From JBMNCQ01 sp049366715 (GTDB taxonomy: Bacteria; Bacillota; Peptococcia; Peptococcales; BICA1-8), in contig JBMNCQ010000054.1 in assembly GCA_049366715.1 (NCBI GenBank), positions 124,001 to 188,000 on the forward strand: 64,000 nucleotides of DNA. Reading direction: 5' to 3'. Shown here piece after piece: positions 48,497 to 57,182 of the stretch; the stretch's first letter is position 1, and every line of letters starts with the position of its first letter. The translations under genes and the position numbers were made by a program. A model generated the notes under the pieces. It had not been told where the DNA came from and did no database searches. It was given only the letters and a program-made list of their open reading frames with translations.

Positions 48497-49660
48497 TTGT
48501 TTCGCTTTAAAAGAAGGATATTATTCTATAGATTTACGAATAGAAAGGCCAAGCTGTATGTATTATTGATCATACTGGCTTTAAGTATTGTCTCCGCTTG
48601 GGGGATTATTATAAATCATTCTGCAGATGAGGCAGCTGTTGCTGTTAGTACCGGGGAGTTTAGTGAGCAGCCGGGTTCTTTGTTGCAGGGATTTAATAAA
48701 ACCCTGCAGCTTTTCGATATATCGGAAGGGAAAATGAAAACAATTCTTAGTGAGGGCTGTCCGCTGGTAGCGCTGCCCGCGAGCGGGGAAAATCATGATC
48801 TTCCGGACCCTGTCAGGCTATTGACCCTGGGTTTATCTTATATAACGGATCTGAACAGCAGTAATCCCGTCACCATCTTTAAATCTCAGATGGCTGTTTT
48901 AGCAGCCGTTGATCCCAATGAGCTGCCTGTAAATATTGTGGAAAATCCCTCTGCTCCGGCTTATGATGAGGAGGAAGATTTTTACCTGGAAACCCCGCCC
49001 GGATTAGATGATTGGCATTTTGAAATTGATGAAACCGCACCTGTAGAATTAACAAAAGATCCTGTTGTTTTTATCTATAATACGCATAATGCCGAGACCT
49101 ATAAACCTACTGACGGTACAAGTAAACAGGAAGGAAAGAACTCGGGCATAGTTAAGGTGGCAAAGGTTATGGCAGAAAGCCTGGAAAGCCAGGAAGGGCT
49201 GAAAACCATTCGTTCTGAGGTCATCCATGATTTTCCTGATTTTACAAGGTCCTATATTAAATCCTTGGAAACTGCCCAAAAAGTATTGAAAGCCAATAAA
49301 ACCATCCGGGCCGTTTTTGATGTGCACCGGGATGCCGGATTTAAATCGAAAAGTACCACGACCATTAAAATTGCAGGGAAGGAAGCCGCGTCGGTTATGA
49401 TTGTTGTAGGTACTGAACATGAGCGGTGGAAAAGTAATTTAGCCTTCGCTGAAAAATTAGAAGCCAAGGCTAACCAGCTCTATCCGGGTTTGATTAGAGA
49501 TATTAGAATCGCCGACAACCGCAGATATAATCAGCACCTGCATCCTAATTCTTTGATCCTGGAGGTCGGAAGTGATTTGAATACCCTTGAAGAAGCCCGG
49601 TACAGTGCCAGTCTGATGGCTACGGTAGTTGGCCAGGTTATTAAGGAAATGCCTAATTGA
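48497..49660 (+). CDS. spoIIP: Stage II sporulation protein P (amidase/endopeptidase)
   Basis: 387 aa from TTG 48497 after GGAGGGG. It has an N-terminal membrane anchor (LYVLLIILALSIVSAWGIII). The SpoIIP catalytic domain occupies residues ~195-387: VFIYNTHNAETYKP (zinc His), VFDVHRDAG, KIAGKEAASVMIVVGTEHER and SLILEVGSDLNTLEEARYSA, with the zinc ligands H-E-H in place. It works with SpoIID and SpoIIM to degrade septal peptidoglycan during engulfment. In Bacillus it sits between gpr and lepA; here lepA is 13 kb further on. Its ribosome site is within a hairpin. Confidence 0.95.
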   Translation: MFRFKRRILFYRFTNRKAKLYVLLIILALSIVSAWGIIINHSADEAAVAVSTGEFSEQPGSLLQGFNKTLQLFDISEGKMKTILSEGCPLVALPASGENHDLPDPVRLLTLGLSYITDLNSSNPVTIFKSQMAVLAAVDPNELPVNIVENPSAPAYDEEEDFYLETPPGLDDWHFEIDETAPVELTKDPVVFIYNTHNAETYKPTDGTSKQEGKNSGIVKVAKVMAESLESQEGLKTIRSEVIHDFPDFTRSYIKSLETAQKVLKANKTIRAVFDVHRDAGFKSKSTTTIKIAGKEAASVMIVVGTEHERWKSNLAFAEKLEAKANQLYPGLIRDIRIADNRRYNQHLHPNSLILEVGSDLNTLEEARYSASLMATVVGQVIKEMPN

Positions 49661-49973
49661 GCCGCTAAATTTAGGGCGGCCGGGATGATGGATAGATGTT
49701 GGGTTTTTTCAACGGAAAATGTCTAACGGAGAAGCGGAGTAAATTTAAAAGTGAGCCCCCGGCCTTGAGAGCTGTGGGCTTTAATCCTTTTGCAGACTGA
49801 GTACAGGAGCGGAATTCAATTTCTTTTGGCAGGAAGATCAGGTTTAAATCAACGGTAAGTTACTATTTCCACATCAGCGATAAAAAAAACTTAATTGTTA
49901 AATAAGAAAAATTAATATAAAATGAATTATGGATACCGGTTATTTTCCACTTTGCTAATGAGGGTGAGATTTA
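49661..49973. other. Gene-free region before the sigma-54 activator
   Basis: No ORF of coding character. AT-rich over the last 120 bases, with TATAAA near 49915 as a possible -10 box. No hairpin of note. Confidence 0.3.
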
Positions 49974-51365
49974 ATGAAAAATATTACTCTTCTAGACGAT
50001 ATCTGGGCTAATCGAAATCTTATTGAAGCAATAATCAACAATACCATGGATCCCATCGTAGTTGTCAACAAAAACGGCAGGATCGTGCTAATCAATGAAC
50101 CTTATAGAAAGTTTTTGAATATTGAAGAAAAAGAGGTAATTGGTAAGCATGTGACTCAGATTATTGAAAATACCCGCATGCACATCGTTATTAAAACCGG
50201 TGTTTCAGAAGTTGGGGATATTCAAAGAATAAACGGCCATAACACCGTATGCAAAAGAATACCCATTAGAGAAGATGGCCAGGTAGTGGGAGCAGTCGGC
50301 CTGATGATGTTTAGAGATGTTAAAGAACTCCAGGTTTTATCGGATCAATTAGGGCAATTAGAGCGGGAACTGGAGTACTATAAAGGCAGATTGCAAAAAA
50401 GAGAGAAATACTATACATTTGCCGATATAATCGGGGAAGGCCCGTATATGAAAGAACAAAAAAATAAAGCCCAACTGGTGGCTAAAACAAACAGTACTAT
50501 TTTAATCAGAGGGGAAAGCGGCACCGGTAAAGAGATGTTTGCGCAAGCTATTCATAACAGCAGCTACAAGGCTAAAAACAAATTTATTAAGGTTAATTGT
50601 GCCGCTATACCGGAACATCTGCTGGAATCGGAACTTTTCGGGTATGAAGAGGGAGCCTTTACGGGTGCCAAAAAAGGCGGTAAAATAGGGAAATTCGAAT
50701 TAGCCAATAAAGGAACGATTTTTTTGGACGAAATAGGTGATATGCCTCTGAATATGCAGGTCAAGCTCTTGCGGGTCCTGCAGGAAAAGGAAATCGAAAA
50801 GGTAGGAGGAACCGGCCCGCTGTCTGTCGATACCCGGATAATTGCTGCGACCAACCGGCCCCTGGAAAAATACATTAAGGAAGGCAAATTCCGTATGGAT
50901 TTATATTATCGTCTGAATGTGATCGAACTTAAATTATTACCCCTTAGAGAACATAAAGAAGATTTGCCCGTTTTAGTAGATTATTTATTAGGTACTATTG
51001 CCGAAAGATTAAATAAAATAAAACCGCAGATTACCAAACCGGCACTGCAGTTAATCCATGAATATGCCTGGCCGGGTAATATCAGAGAATTGGCCAATGT
51101 TTTAGAGCGGGCGATAATCTTTGCCCAAGAAGGCGTTGTTGATGTTGAACAATTAAATATCAAGGCAGATAAAGGTATGGGAAACGAGGATTATTCGGAA
51201 AAAGGCTTTAGTCTCAAAGAAAATTTAGAACAGGCGGAACGAAGGATCATTAATAAAGCCTTAGCGTTTACCAAGGGTAACCGCTTAAAGGCTGCCCGGC
51301 TTTTAAAAATCAGCCGTTCCCAGCTTTATAAAAAACTGGAAAAATTTAAAGAAACACTGTCTTAA
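49974..51365 (+). CDS. Sigma-54-dependent transcriptional activator with PAS sensor
   Basis: 463 aa. A PAS domain at ~12-120 (AIINNTMDPIVVVNKNGRIV, EVIGKHVTQIIENTRMH), a short coiled linker, then the AAA+ domain at ~150-380. It has Walker A GESGTGKE (180-187), the sigma-54 contact motif GAFTGA (227-232) and Walker B IFLDEIGD (249-256). A Fis-type helix-turn-helix ends it (NRLKAARLLKISRSQLYKKL). There is no receiver domain, so it senses a ligand or redox state through PAS. A -24/-12 promoter 170 bases downstream, in front of the catabolic operon, is the obvious target. Confidence 0.94.
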   Translation: MKNITLLDDIWANRNLIEAIINNTMDPIVVVNKNGRIVLINEPYRKFLNIEEKEVIGKHVTQIIENTRMHIVIKTGVSEVGDIQRINGHNTVCKRIPIREDGQVVGAVGLMMFRDVKELQVLSDQLGQLERELEYYKGRLQKREKYYTFADIIGEGPYMKEQKNKAQLVAKTNSTILIRGESGTGKEMFAQAIHNSSYKAKNKFIKVNCAAIPEHLLESELFGYEEGAFTGAKKGGKIGKFELANKGTIFLDEIGDMPLNMQVKLLRVLQEKEIEKVGGTGPLSVDTRIIAATNRPLEKYIKEGKFRMDLYYRLNVIELKLLPLREHKEDLPVLVDYLLGTIAERLNKIKPQITKPALQLIHEYAWPGNIRELANVLERAIIFAQEGVVDVEQLNIKADKGMGNEDYSEKGFSLKENLEQAERRIINKALAFTKGNRLKAARLLKISRSQLYKKLEKFKETLS

Positions 51366-51389
51366 AAAAAGGACAGTGTCTTTTTTTTA
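51354..51389 (+). terminator. Terminator of the activator gene
   Basis: ACACTGTC/GACAGTGT stem overlapping the stop codon, loop TTAAAAAAAG, T8 tail. Confidence 0.88.
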
Positions 51390-51537
51390 GGAAAAGTCTT
51401 ATAGGCCGGATCATCAAAGGATTTGCGCAATAATTCACATAAAAAGTGTCTGATAAATAGGATAGTTTACTCCCGGATAACTTATTGTGCAAAGAACAAT
51501 AAAGGTAAATTTGCGTTAGCTGACGGGAATTTTAGTG

Positions 51538-51557
51538 ATTGGCATGATTTGTGCATT
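51538..51557 (+). promoter_or_regulatory. Sigma-54 (-24/-12) promoter of the catabolic operon
   Basis: TTGGCATGATTTGTGCATT: GG (51541-51542) and GC (51553-51554) are 10 bases apart, the exact -24/-12 spacing; the -24 box is close to TGGCAC. It lies 98 bases before the permease start and just after the sigma-54 activator gene. The 150 bases between it and the terminator should hold the activator sites. Confidence 0.85.
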
Positions 51558-51652
51558 AGTATCAGATAACGCTGGCGTTAAAAAAGTAACAAAAATAGCT
51601 GGATTTTACAGAGAAAAATGCTAAAGAAATCACATTCACAAGGAGGGACCTT

Positions 51653-53050
51653 ATGGTTTTAGGTATTGTTTTTTCATTGGCGTTATTGATGTTTATTGCT
51701 TACAGGGGGTATTCCGTCATCTTATTTGCACCCGTTTGTGCCCTAATTGCTGCGGCCACGGCAGGCTGGCCGTTATTAGCGACCTATACTGAAGTTTTTA
51801 TGCCTAACGGCATGAATTATGCGAAAAGCTATTTCCCGGTATTTTTACTGGGTGCCGTATTCGGCAAGGTCATGGAAGACAGTGGTGCCGCCAAAGCGAT
51901 TGCCCACTGGATTATTAAAAAATTAGGTTCCGGTAAAGCCATAACTGCCGTAGTGCTGGCCTGTGCTGTGCTGACTTACGGCGGAGTCAGTCTGTTTGTT
52001 GTTGCTTTTGCGGTTTATCCTTTTGCCGCCGCCATGTTTAAAGAAGGGAATATTCCCAAGCGTTTAATACCGGGCTGTATTGCCTTAGGATCTTTTACCT
52101 TTACGATGACGGCCTTTCCGGGAACCCCCCAAATTCAAAATTTAATTCCCGGTAAATATTTCGGGACTACCAGTTATGCCGCACCAACAGTGGGTATTTT
52201 AGCCGGCTTAATGATGGCTGTCGGTGGGATTCTCTGGTTGGAATACCGTAAGAAAAAGTTTATAGCGGCAGGTGAAAATTACGGCTCTAAACATGAATTC
52301 ATTAATGAACCTGAAGCTGTTGTTGACGAAGCCGGTTTAATGAACCCGGTCCTAGGAATTTTACCCCTTTTAGCTGTCTTAGTGCTTAATTTTACCTTCA
52401 CAAAAATGATTTTAGCCTGGGATCCGGCTTTCTTAAAAGAATACGAACAGTTCAGCAGTTTGGATATCTCCACGGTTGTGGCGATCTGGGCCTTGATATC
52501 GGCTCTGGTAATCGGGATTATTCTGGCGGTGATCTTTGGCTGGAAAAATATCAAGACGGAAGCGAAGCTGGCCAAAGCGCTCAACGCAGGAGCTATCGGT
52601 TCTCTCTTGGCAATTATGAATACTTCGTCCGAGGTAGGTTTTGGTAATGTCATTCGTTCTTTGCCGGGATTTACGGTAGTCAGGGACTTTATGTTAAGTA
52701 TTGACCCCGGGACACCGCTGGTTTCCGAGGCTATTACCGTAAACGTACTGGCCGGTATCACCGGTTCCGCCTCCGGCGGGATGAGCATTGCTTTAGAGGC
52801 TATGGGCCAGAGATACCTGGAGTGGGGAAATGAGGTCGGTCTCAATCCGGAATTATTACATAAGATTGCTTCCTTATCCTCCGGCGGGTTTGACAGTCTG
52901 CCGCATAACGGGGCCGTAATTACTTTGCTGGCGATCTGCGGCTTAAACCACAGAGCTTCTTATCCCGATATCGGGATGGTTTCCGTGGTCATTCCTTTTG
53001 CGTCCACGGCAATTCTTATCATTCTTGCCACCTTGTTCGGGATTGCCTGA
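51653..53050 (+). CDS. GntP-family permease (3-hydroxybutyrate or related acid)
   Basis: 465 aa, AAGGAGG before ATG 51653. About twelve hydrophobic segments and GntP-type motifs (GGVSLFVVAFAVYPFAAAMF, TAFPGTPQIQNLIPGKYFGT, ITGSASGGMSIALEAMGQRY, SSGGFDSLPHNGAVITLLAI). Members near CoA-transferase genes carry short hydroxy acids such as 3-hydroxybutyrate, while others carry gluconate. First gene behind the sigma-54 promoter, so it likely imports the substrate of the following enzymes. The substrate is inferred from neighbours. Confidence 0.85.
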   Translation: MVLGIVFSLALLMFIAYRGYSVILFAPVCALIAAATAGWPLLATYTEVFMPNGMNYAKSYFPVFLLGAVFGKVMEDSGAAKAIAHWIIKKLGSGKAITAVVLACAVLTYGGVSLFVVAFAVYPFAAAMFKEGNIPKRLIPGCIALGSFTFTMTAFPGTPQIQNLIPGKYFGTTSYAAPTVGILAGLMMAVGGILWLEYRKKKFIAAGENYGSKHEFINEPEAVVDEAGLMNPVLGILPLLAVLVLNFTFTKMILAWDPAFLKEYEQFSSLDISTVVAIWALISALVIGIILAVIFGWKNIKTEAKLAKALNAGAIGSLLAIMNTSSEVGFGNVIRSLPGFTVVRDFMLSIDPGTPLVSEAITVNVLAGITGSASGGMSIALEAMGQRYLEWGNEVGLNPELLHKIASLSSGGFDSLPHNGAVITLLAICGLNHRASYPDIGMVSVVIPFASTAILIILATLFGIA

Positions 53051-53056
53051 ATTTTC

Positions 53057-53086
53057 AGCAGCTTTCGGAGATCTCTGAAAGCTGCT
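53057..53086 (+). other. Hairpin between permease and CoA-transferase genes
   Basis: AGCAGCTTTC and GAAAGCTGCT pair over 10 bp with loop GGAGATCTCT, no T-run. Probably an mRNA processing or stability element rather than a terminator. Confidence 0.5.
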
Positions 53087-53117
53087 TTACCACAATATTA
53101 ATAAGGAGATGTGAATT

Positions 53118-54674
53118 ATGGCTCCGAAATTTATTTCTGCTCAAGAAGCTGTAGATTTGATTCAGGACGGTGATGTTGTTGCTTTTAGCGGATTTATGGG
53201 TGGTGTTCATCCGGAAGAATTGACGAAAAGCATGGCTCGGAAATTTTTCCAGGCAGGTGTGCCCCGGGATTTGACCATATTTTATGCTGCGGGCATCGGT
53301 GACGGGAAAGACCGGGGGCTGAATCACATTGCCCAGGAAGGCTTGGTAAAACGAGTCATCGGTGGTCACTGGAATCTGGCTCCCCAAATGGTAAAGCTGG
53401 CGGTAGAAAATAAGATAGAAGCTTATAACCTGCCCCAGGGGGTAATCGCTCACTTAGTCCGGGACATTGCCGCCGGTAAGCCGGGGACGATTACCCATGT
53501 CGGATTAAAAACCTTTGTTGATCCCCGACTGGAAGGCGGAAAATTAAATTCCCGGACAACGGAGGAATTAGTGGAAGTAATAAAAATAAACGGGCAGGAA
53601 AAGCTGCTCTATAAGGCTCTCCCGTTGAACGTAGCGGTTCTCCGCGGGACAACGGCCGACGAAAACGGGAATATTTCCATAGAAAAAGAAGTTGCTTCTC
53701 TGGAGTTAACATCTCTGGCCCAGGCTGTCAGAAATTCCGGCGGCAAAGTAATCGTACAGGTTGAGAGAGTTGTTAAAAAGGGGACCTTAGATCCGAAATT
53801 AGTGAAAATCCCGGGAATTTATGTGGATGCCGTTGTGATCGCAAGTAATGCGGCGGATCATATGCAAACCTTTGGGGAGCAATATAACCCTTCTTATACC
53901 GGCGAAATTAAAATTCCTGTTACTAATGTAAAACCGATCGAGCTTAATGAAAGGAAAATAATCGGCCGCCGGGCTGCCCTGGAACTGCTTCCCGGTGCGG
54001 TTGTTAATCTGGGCATCGGAATCCCTGAGGCTGCTGCGATGGTTGCGAACGAGGAAGGTATCGGTGAGTATATGACCTTGACGGTAGAAGCCGGCCCCAT
54101 CGGCGGTGTTCCCGCCGGTGGTTTGAGCTTTGGTGCAGCCATCAACCCGGAAGCAATTATCGACCAGCCCTACCAGTTTGATTTTTATGACGGAGGCGGT
54201 GTTGATTTAGCCTTTCTGGGTCTAGCGCAAGTTGATAATGCGGGGAATGTCAATGTGAGCAAATTCGGCCCCCGGATTGCCGGGTGCGGCGGTTTCATCA
54301 ACATTACCCAGAATGCCAAGAAGGTTTTCTTCTGCGGTACTTTTACCGCCGGGGGATTAAAGGTAGCCATCGAGGATGGTAAGCTAAATATTCTTAATGA
54401 AGGAAAGGTTAAGAAATTTATTAATGGTGTAGAACAGGTAACCTTTAGCGGCCAATATGCCAATGAAGTCAGACAACCGGTTCTCTATATTACGGAAAGG
54501 GCAGTATTTGAACTCCGGGAAGAAGGCTTATGCTTAATTGAAGTGGCCCCGGGAATTGATGTCCAAAGGGATATTCTGGCCCACATGGACTTCCGGCCTG
54601 TCATTAGCCCTGAGCTGAAAACCATGGATCTGAGGATATTCAAGCCTGAAACAATGGGTCTTAATCAAAAATAA
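53118..54674 (+). CDS. pct: Acyl-CoA:acetate/propionate CoA-transferase
   Basis: 518 aa, AAGGAGATGTG before ATG 53118. It fuses the two halves of the CoA-transferase family I: N-terminal (ISAQEAVDLIQDGDVVAFSG, GVIAHLVRDIAAGKPGTITH) and C-terminal (AVVNLGIGIPEAAAMVANEE, VEAGPIGGVPAGGLSFGAAI). The catalytic Glu falls at residue 324, the same number as in Clostridium propionicum propionate CoA-transferase. Expected role: move CoA from acetyl- or butyryl-CoA to the incoming acid. YdiF-like acetoacetate/hydroxybutyrate transferases are the alternative within this family. Confidence 0.9.
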   Translation: MAPKFISAQEAVDLIQDGDVVAFSGFMGGVHPEELTKSMARKFFQAGVPRDLTIFYAAGIGDGKDRGLNHIAQEGLVKRVIGGHWNLAPQMVKLAVENKIEAYNLPQGVIAHLVRDIAAGKPGTITHVGLKTFVDPRLEGGKLNSRTTEELVEVIKINGQEKLLYKALPLNVAVLRGTTADENGNISIEKEVASLELTSLAQAVRNSGGKVIVQVERVVKKGTLDPKLVKIPGIYVDAVVIASNAADHMQTFGEQYNPSYTGEIKIPVTNVKPIELNERKIIGRRAALELLPGAVVNLGIGIPEAAAMVANEEGIGEYMTLTVEAGPIGGVPAGGLSFGAAINPEAIIDQPYQFDFYDGGGVDLAFLGLAQVDNAGNVNVSKFGPRIAGCGGFINITQNAKKVFFCGTFTAGGLKVAIEDGKLNILNEGKVKKFINGVEQVTFSGQYANEVRQPVLYITERAVFELREEGLCLIEVAPGIDVQRDILAHMDFRPVISPELKTMDLRIFKPETMGLNQK

Positions 54675-54691
54675 AAAAAGAAGGTGCCGAA

Positions 54692-55111
54692 ATGATTAAA
54701 GAAAGACATTTCAGTGATTTTGAGGTGGGGAGTAAGGACTCTTTTACTAAGAAAATTACTGCCGGGGATGTCCTGAAATTCTCCGAGGCAACCGGTGATG
54801 TAAATCCGGTCCATCTGGATGAGGAGTATGCCCGGAAGACGATCTTTAAAAAACGTATTGCCCATGGAATGATCAGTGCCGGTATGATCTCGGCAGTTCT
54901 GGGCACAAAGCTGCCCGGACCGGGTGCTATCTATATGTCCCAAACCCTGAAATTTAAAGCTCCCGTTTATCTAGGCGATGAATTAACGGCGGTAGCTGAG
55001 GTAGTTGCTAAAGATTCGGAGAAAAAGAGATTCACGATTAAAACTTATGTGGAAAATCAAGACCATAAAGTTGTTACAGAGGGCGAAGCGCTTATTTTAT
55101 TTAACAATTGA
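54692..55111 (+). CDS. phaJ: MaoC-type (R)-specific enoyl-CoA hydratase
   Basis: 139 aa, AAGAAGG before ATG 54692. A single hot-dog domain with the hydratase-2 motif: FSEATGDVNPVHLDEEYARK with the catalytic Asp and His, then RIAHGMISAGMISAVLG. PhaJ-like size. It interconverts (R)-3-hydroxyacyl-CoA and trans-2-enoyl-CoA, so an (R)-3-hydroxybutyryl-CoA made by the preceding transferase could be dehydrated to crotonyl-CoA. The chain length preference cannot be judged. Confidence 0.87.
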   Translation: MIKERHFSDFEVGSKDSFTKKITAGDVLKFSEATGDVNPVHLDEEYARKTIFKKRIAHGMISAGMISAVLGTKLPGPGAIYMSQTLKFKAPVYLGDELTAVAEVVAKDSEKKRFTIKTYVENQDHKVVTEGEALILFNN

Positions 55112-55165
55112 TTGTGCAGCCGGAAATTAAGTCCGGGATTGTCAAATTTAAGGAGGAAGATCAGC

Positions 55166-56305
55166 ATGAATTTTAAATTAACGGAAGAACAAGAATTAAT
55201 CAGAAATATGGCCCGGGAATTTGCGGAAAGTGAAGTGGCCCCCCTGGCTGCCGAAGTAGATAAAAACCACCGTTTTCCCACAGAAACCGTTAAGAAGATG
55301 GTTGAACTCAATCTGCTGGGGATCCCTATTCCGGAAGAATACGGAGGCAGTGGAGCAGATAACCTTTCTTACATCTTAGTTGTGGAAGAATTATCAAAGG
55401 CTTGTGCGACTACCGGCGTCATTTTGTCAGGACATACTTCTTTAGCTTGTCAGCCAATTAACCAGTTTGGAACAGCAGAACAGAAACAAAAATACTTACC
55501 GGCTCTGGCCGGCGGTGAAAAGCTGGGCGCTTTTGCCCTTACTGAGCCCAGTGCCGGAACTGATGCCGCTTCGCAACAAACGATAGCGGTTTTAGAGGGT
55601 GACCACTACATTTTAAACGGTTCCAAGTGCTTTATTACCAACGGTGCCTATGCCGACATCTTTATTGTGCTGGCCATGACTGATAAAAGTAAAGGGGTCA
55701 AAGGTATTTCCGCCTTTATCGTTGAAAAAACCTTTCCCGGATTTGCGGTGGGCCAGACGGAAGATAAATTAGGGATCAGAGGCTCCAGTACAACGGAAAT
55801 TATTTTTAAAGATTGTCAAGTACCGCAAGAAAATTTACTGGGTGAGGAAGGCAAGGGCTTTAGGATTGCTATGCAGACTCTGGACGGAGGCCGCATCGGT
55901 ATTGCCGCCCAGGCTTTGGGGATAGCGGAATCCTGTTTAAAATCTTCTGTTAACTATGCCAAAGAAAGACAACAATTTAATAAGCCCATTGGTACTTTCC
56001 AGGGCATTCAATGGATGATTGCGGAGATGGCAACCAAAATAGAAGCGGCCCGCTATTTAGTATATCATGCCGCCTGGTGCAAAGATAATGGTATGTCTTA
56101 TAGTAAAGAGGCGGCCATGGCTAAGTTATTTGCTGCTGAAACAGCAATGTGGTGCGGGGTTAAAGCGATTCAGGTTCATGGCGGATATGGTTATACTACG
56201 AACTATCCTGTGGAAAGATACTTCCGGGATGCGAAAATTACGGAAATCTATGAAGGAACATCGGAAGTACAGAAAATGGTGATCGCAGGGAGTTTACTAA
56301 GATAA
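55166..56305 (+). CDS. Short-chain acyl-CoA dehydrogenase (butyryl-CoA dehydrogenase-like)
   Basis: 379 aa from ATG 55166 (AAGGAGGAAGATCAGC); the ORF from 55112 is extended falsely. Full Bcd/CaiA-like protein: FKLTEEQELIRNMAREFAES, GAFALTEPSAGTDAASQQTI, CFITNGAYADIFIVLA, and EIYEGTSEVQKMVIAGSLLR with the catalytic base at Glu363 (Glu367 in Megasphaera Bcd). It links an acyl-CoA to its enoyl-CoA with electron exchange through the ETF-type pair that follows. Substrate could be butyryl/crotonyl-CoA or a crotonobetaine-like CoA ester. Confidence 0.92.
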   Translation: MNFKLTEEQELIRNMAREFAESEVAPLAAEVDKNHRFPTETVKKMVELNLLGIPIPEEYGGSGADNLSYILVVEELSKACATTGVILSGHTSLACQPINQFGTAEQKQKYLPALAGGEKLGAFALTEPSAGTDAASQQTIAVLEGDHYILNGSKCFITNGAYADIFIVLAMTDKSKGVKGISAFIVEKTFPGFAVGQTEDKLGIRGSSTTEIIFKDCQVPQENLLGEEGKGFRIAMQTLDGGRIGIAAQALGIAESCLKSSVNYAKERQQFNKPIGTFQGIQWMIAEMATKIEAARYLVYHAAWCKDNGMSYSKEAAMAKLFAAETAMWCGVKAIQVHGGYGYTTNYPVERYFRDAKITEIYEGTSEVQKMVIAGSLLR

Positions 56306-56317
56306 GTGAATCAGCTT

Positions 56318-56349
56318 GGCTTGCGCCTGCTTAAGTAAGGGCGTAAGCC
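56318..56349 (+). other. Hairpin between dehydrogenase and fixA genes
   Basis: GGCTTGCGCC and GGCGTAAGCC pair with one mismatch around a 12-base loop; no T-run. Likely mRNA processing/stability. Confidence 0.4.
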
Positions 56350-56383
56350 ATTGGCATAAAATCAACTTCAAAGGAGGCAGAAT

Positions 56384-57169
56384 ATGAAGAAGATAGCCGC
56401 GTGTTATAAATGGGTAGTGGATGAAGCCGATATCAGAGTAGAAGGCGCCAATCATTCTTTAAACTTTGACCGGGTCAAATATAAAATCAGTGAATATGAC
56501 CGGAATGCCCTGGAGCAGGGAGCCTTGTTGAGTGAGGAGACCGGGTGTGAATTTGTGGCTGTTACCTGCGGTACGGATGTGAAGGCTTCTTTAAAAGATG
56601 TGTTATCCCGGGGACCCGGTAATGTTTATTACCTGGAGGATCAGTTTATGGCGGCTGCCGACAGTCAGGTTACCGCCAAAGTACTGGCCGGAATGCTAAA
56701 GCAGATCGGGGAGGTAGATTTAATCATTTGCGGAGAAGGTTCGGGAGACGATTATTCTCAGCAAGTCGGGCCAAGGCTGGCGGCCCTTTTGGGGTATGCT
56801 TCCCTTTCTTTTGTTAATAAAGTGGAGCTTACCCCGGCAGGAATCAAAGCCGAGCGAAAACTGGAAGACGGGGTGGAGGTTGTAGAGGTCAACGGGCCGG
56901 CGGTGGTTACTGTTTTGCCGGATATCAATAAACCCCGGATTCCCAGTCTAAAGCAAATACTGGCTGCGAAAAAGAAGCCGGCGACGGAGCTGGCTGCGGC
57001 AGAACTGGGTCTTCGGGAGGAAGACTGCCGTCCTAAGCTTACGACTTTAAGTATTGCCGGGAGCGTAATGGAGCGGAAACAAATCAGGATGAATTCTGAG
57101 GGTGTCCCGGTGGAGGAAGCCGTTGAAAAATTAGTAAAACAACTTGAGCTGGAAGGCGCATTAGATTGA
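56384..57169 (+). CDS. fixA: Electron-transfer flavoprotein beta subunit, FixA type
   Basis: 261 aa, AAGGAGG before ATG 56384. FixA pattern rather than housekeeping EtfB: KIAACYKWVVDEADIRVEGA, SEYDRNALEQGALLSEETGC, DVLSRGPGNVYYLEDQF, ICGEGSGDDYSQQVGPRLAA and KPRIPSLKQILAAKKKP. It forms a heterodimer with the next product and carries FAD/AMP. In the E. coli carnitine system and in diazotrophs FixABCX feeds electrons to a low-potential acceptor or an enoyl-CoA reductase. Confidence 0.93.
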   Translation: MKKIAACYKWVVDEADIRVEGANHSLNFDRVKYKISEYDRNALEQGALLSEETGCEFVAVTCGTDVKASLKDVLSRGPGNVYYLEDQFMAAADSQVTAKVLAGMLKQIGEVDLIICGEGSGDDYSQQVGPRLAALLGYASLSFVNKVELTPAGIKAERKLEDGVEVVEVNGPAVVTVLPDINKPRIPSLKQILAAKKKPATELAAAELGLREEDCRPKLTTLSIAGSVMERKQIRMNSEGVPVEEAVEKLVKQLELEGALD

Positions 57170-57182
57170 AGGGGGCGGGGAA

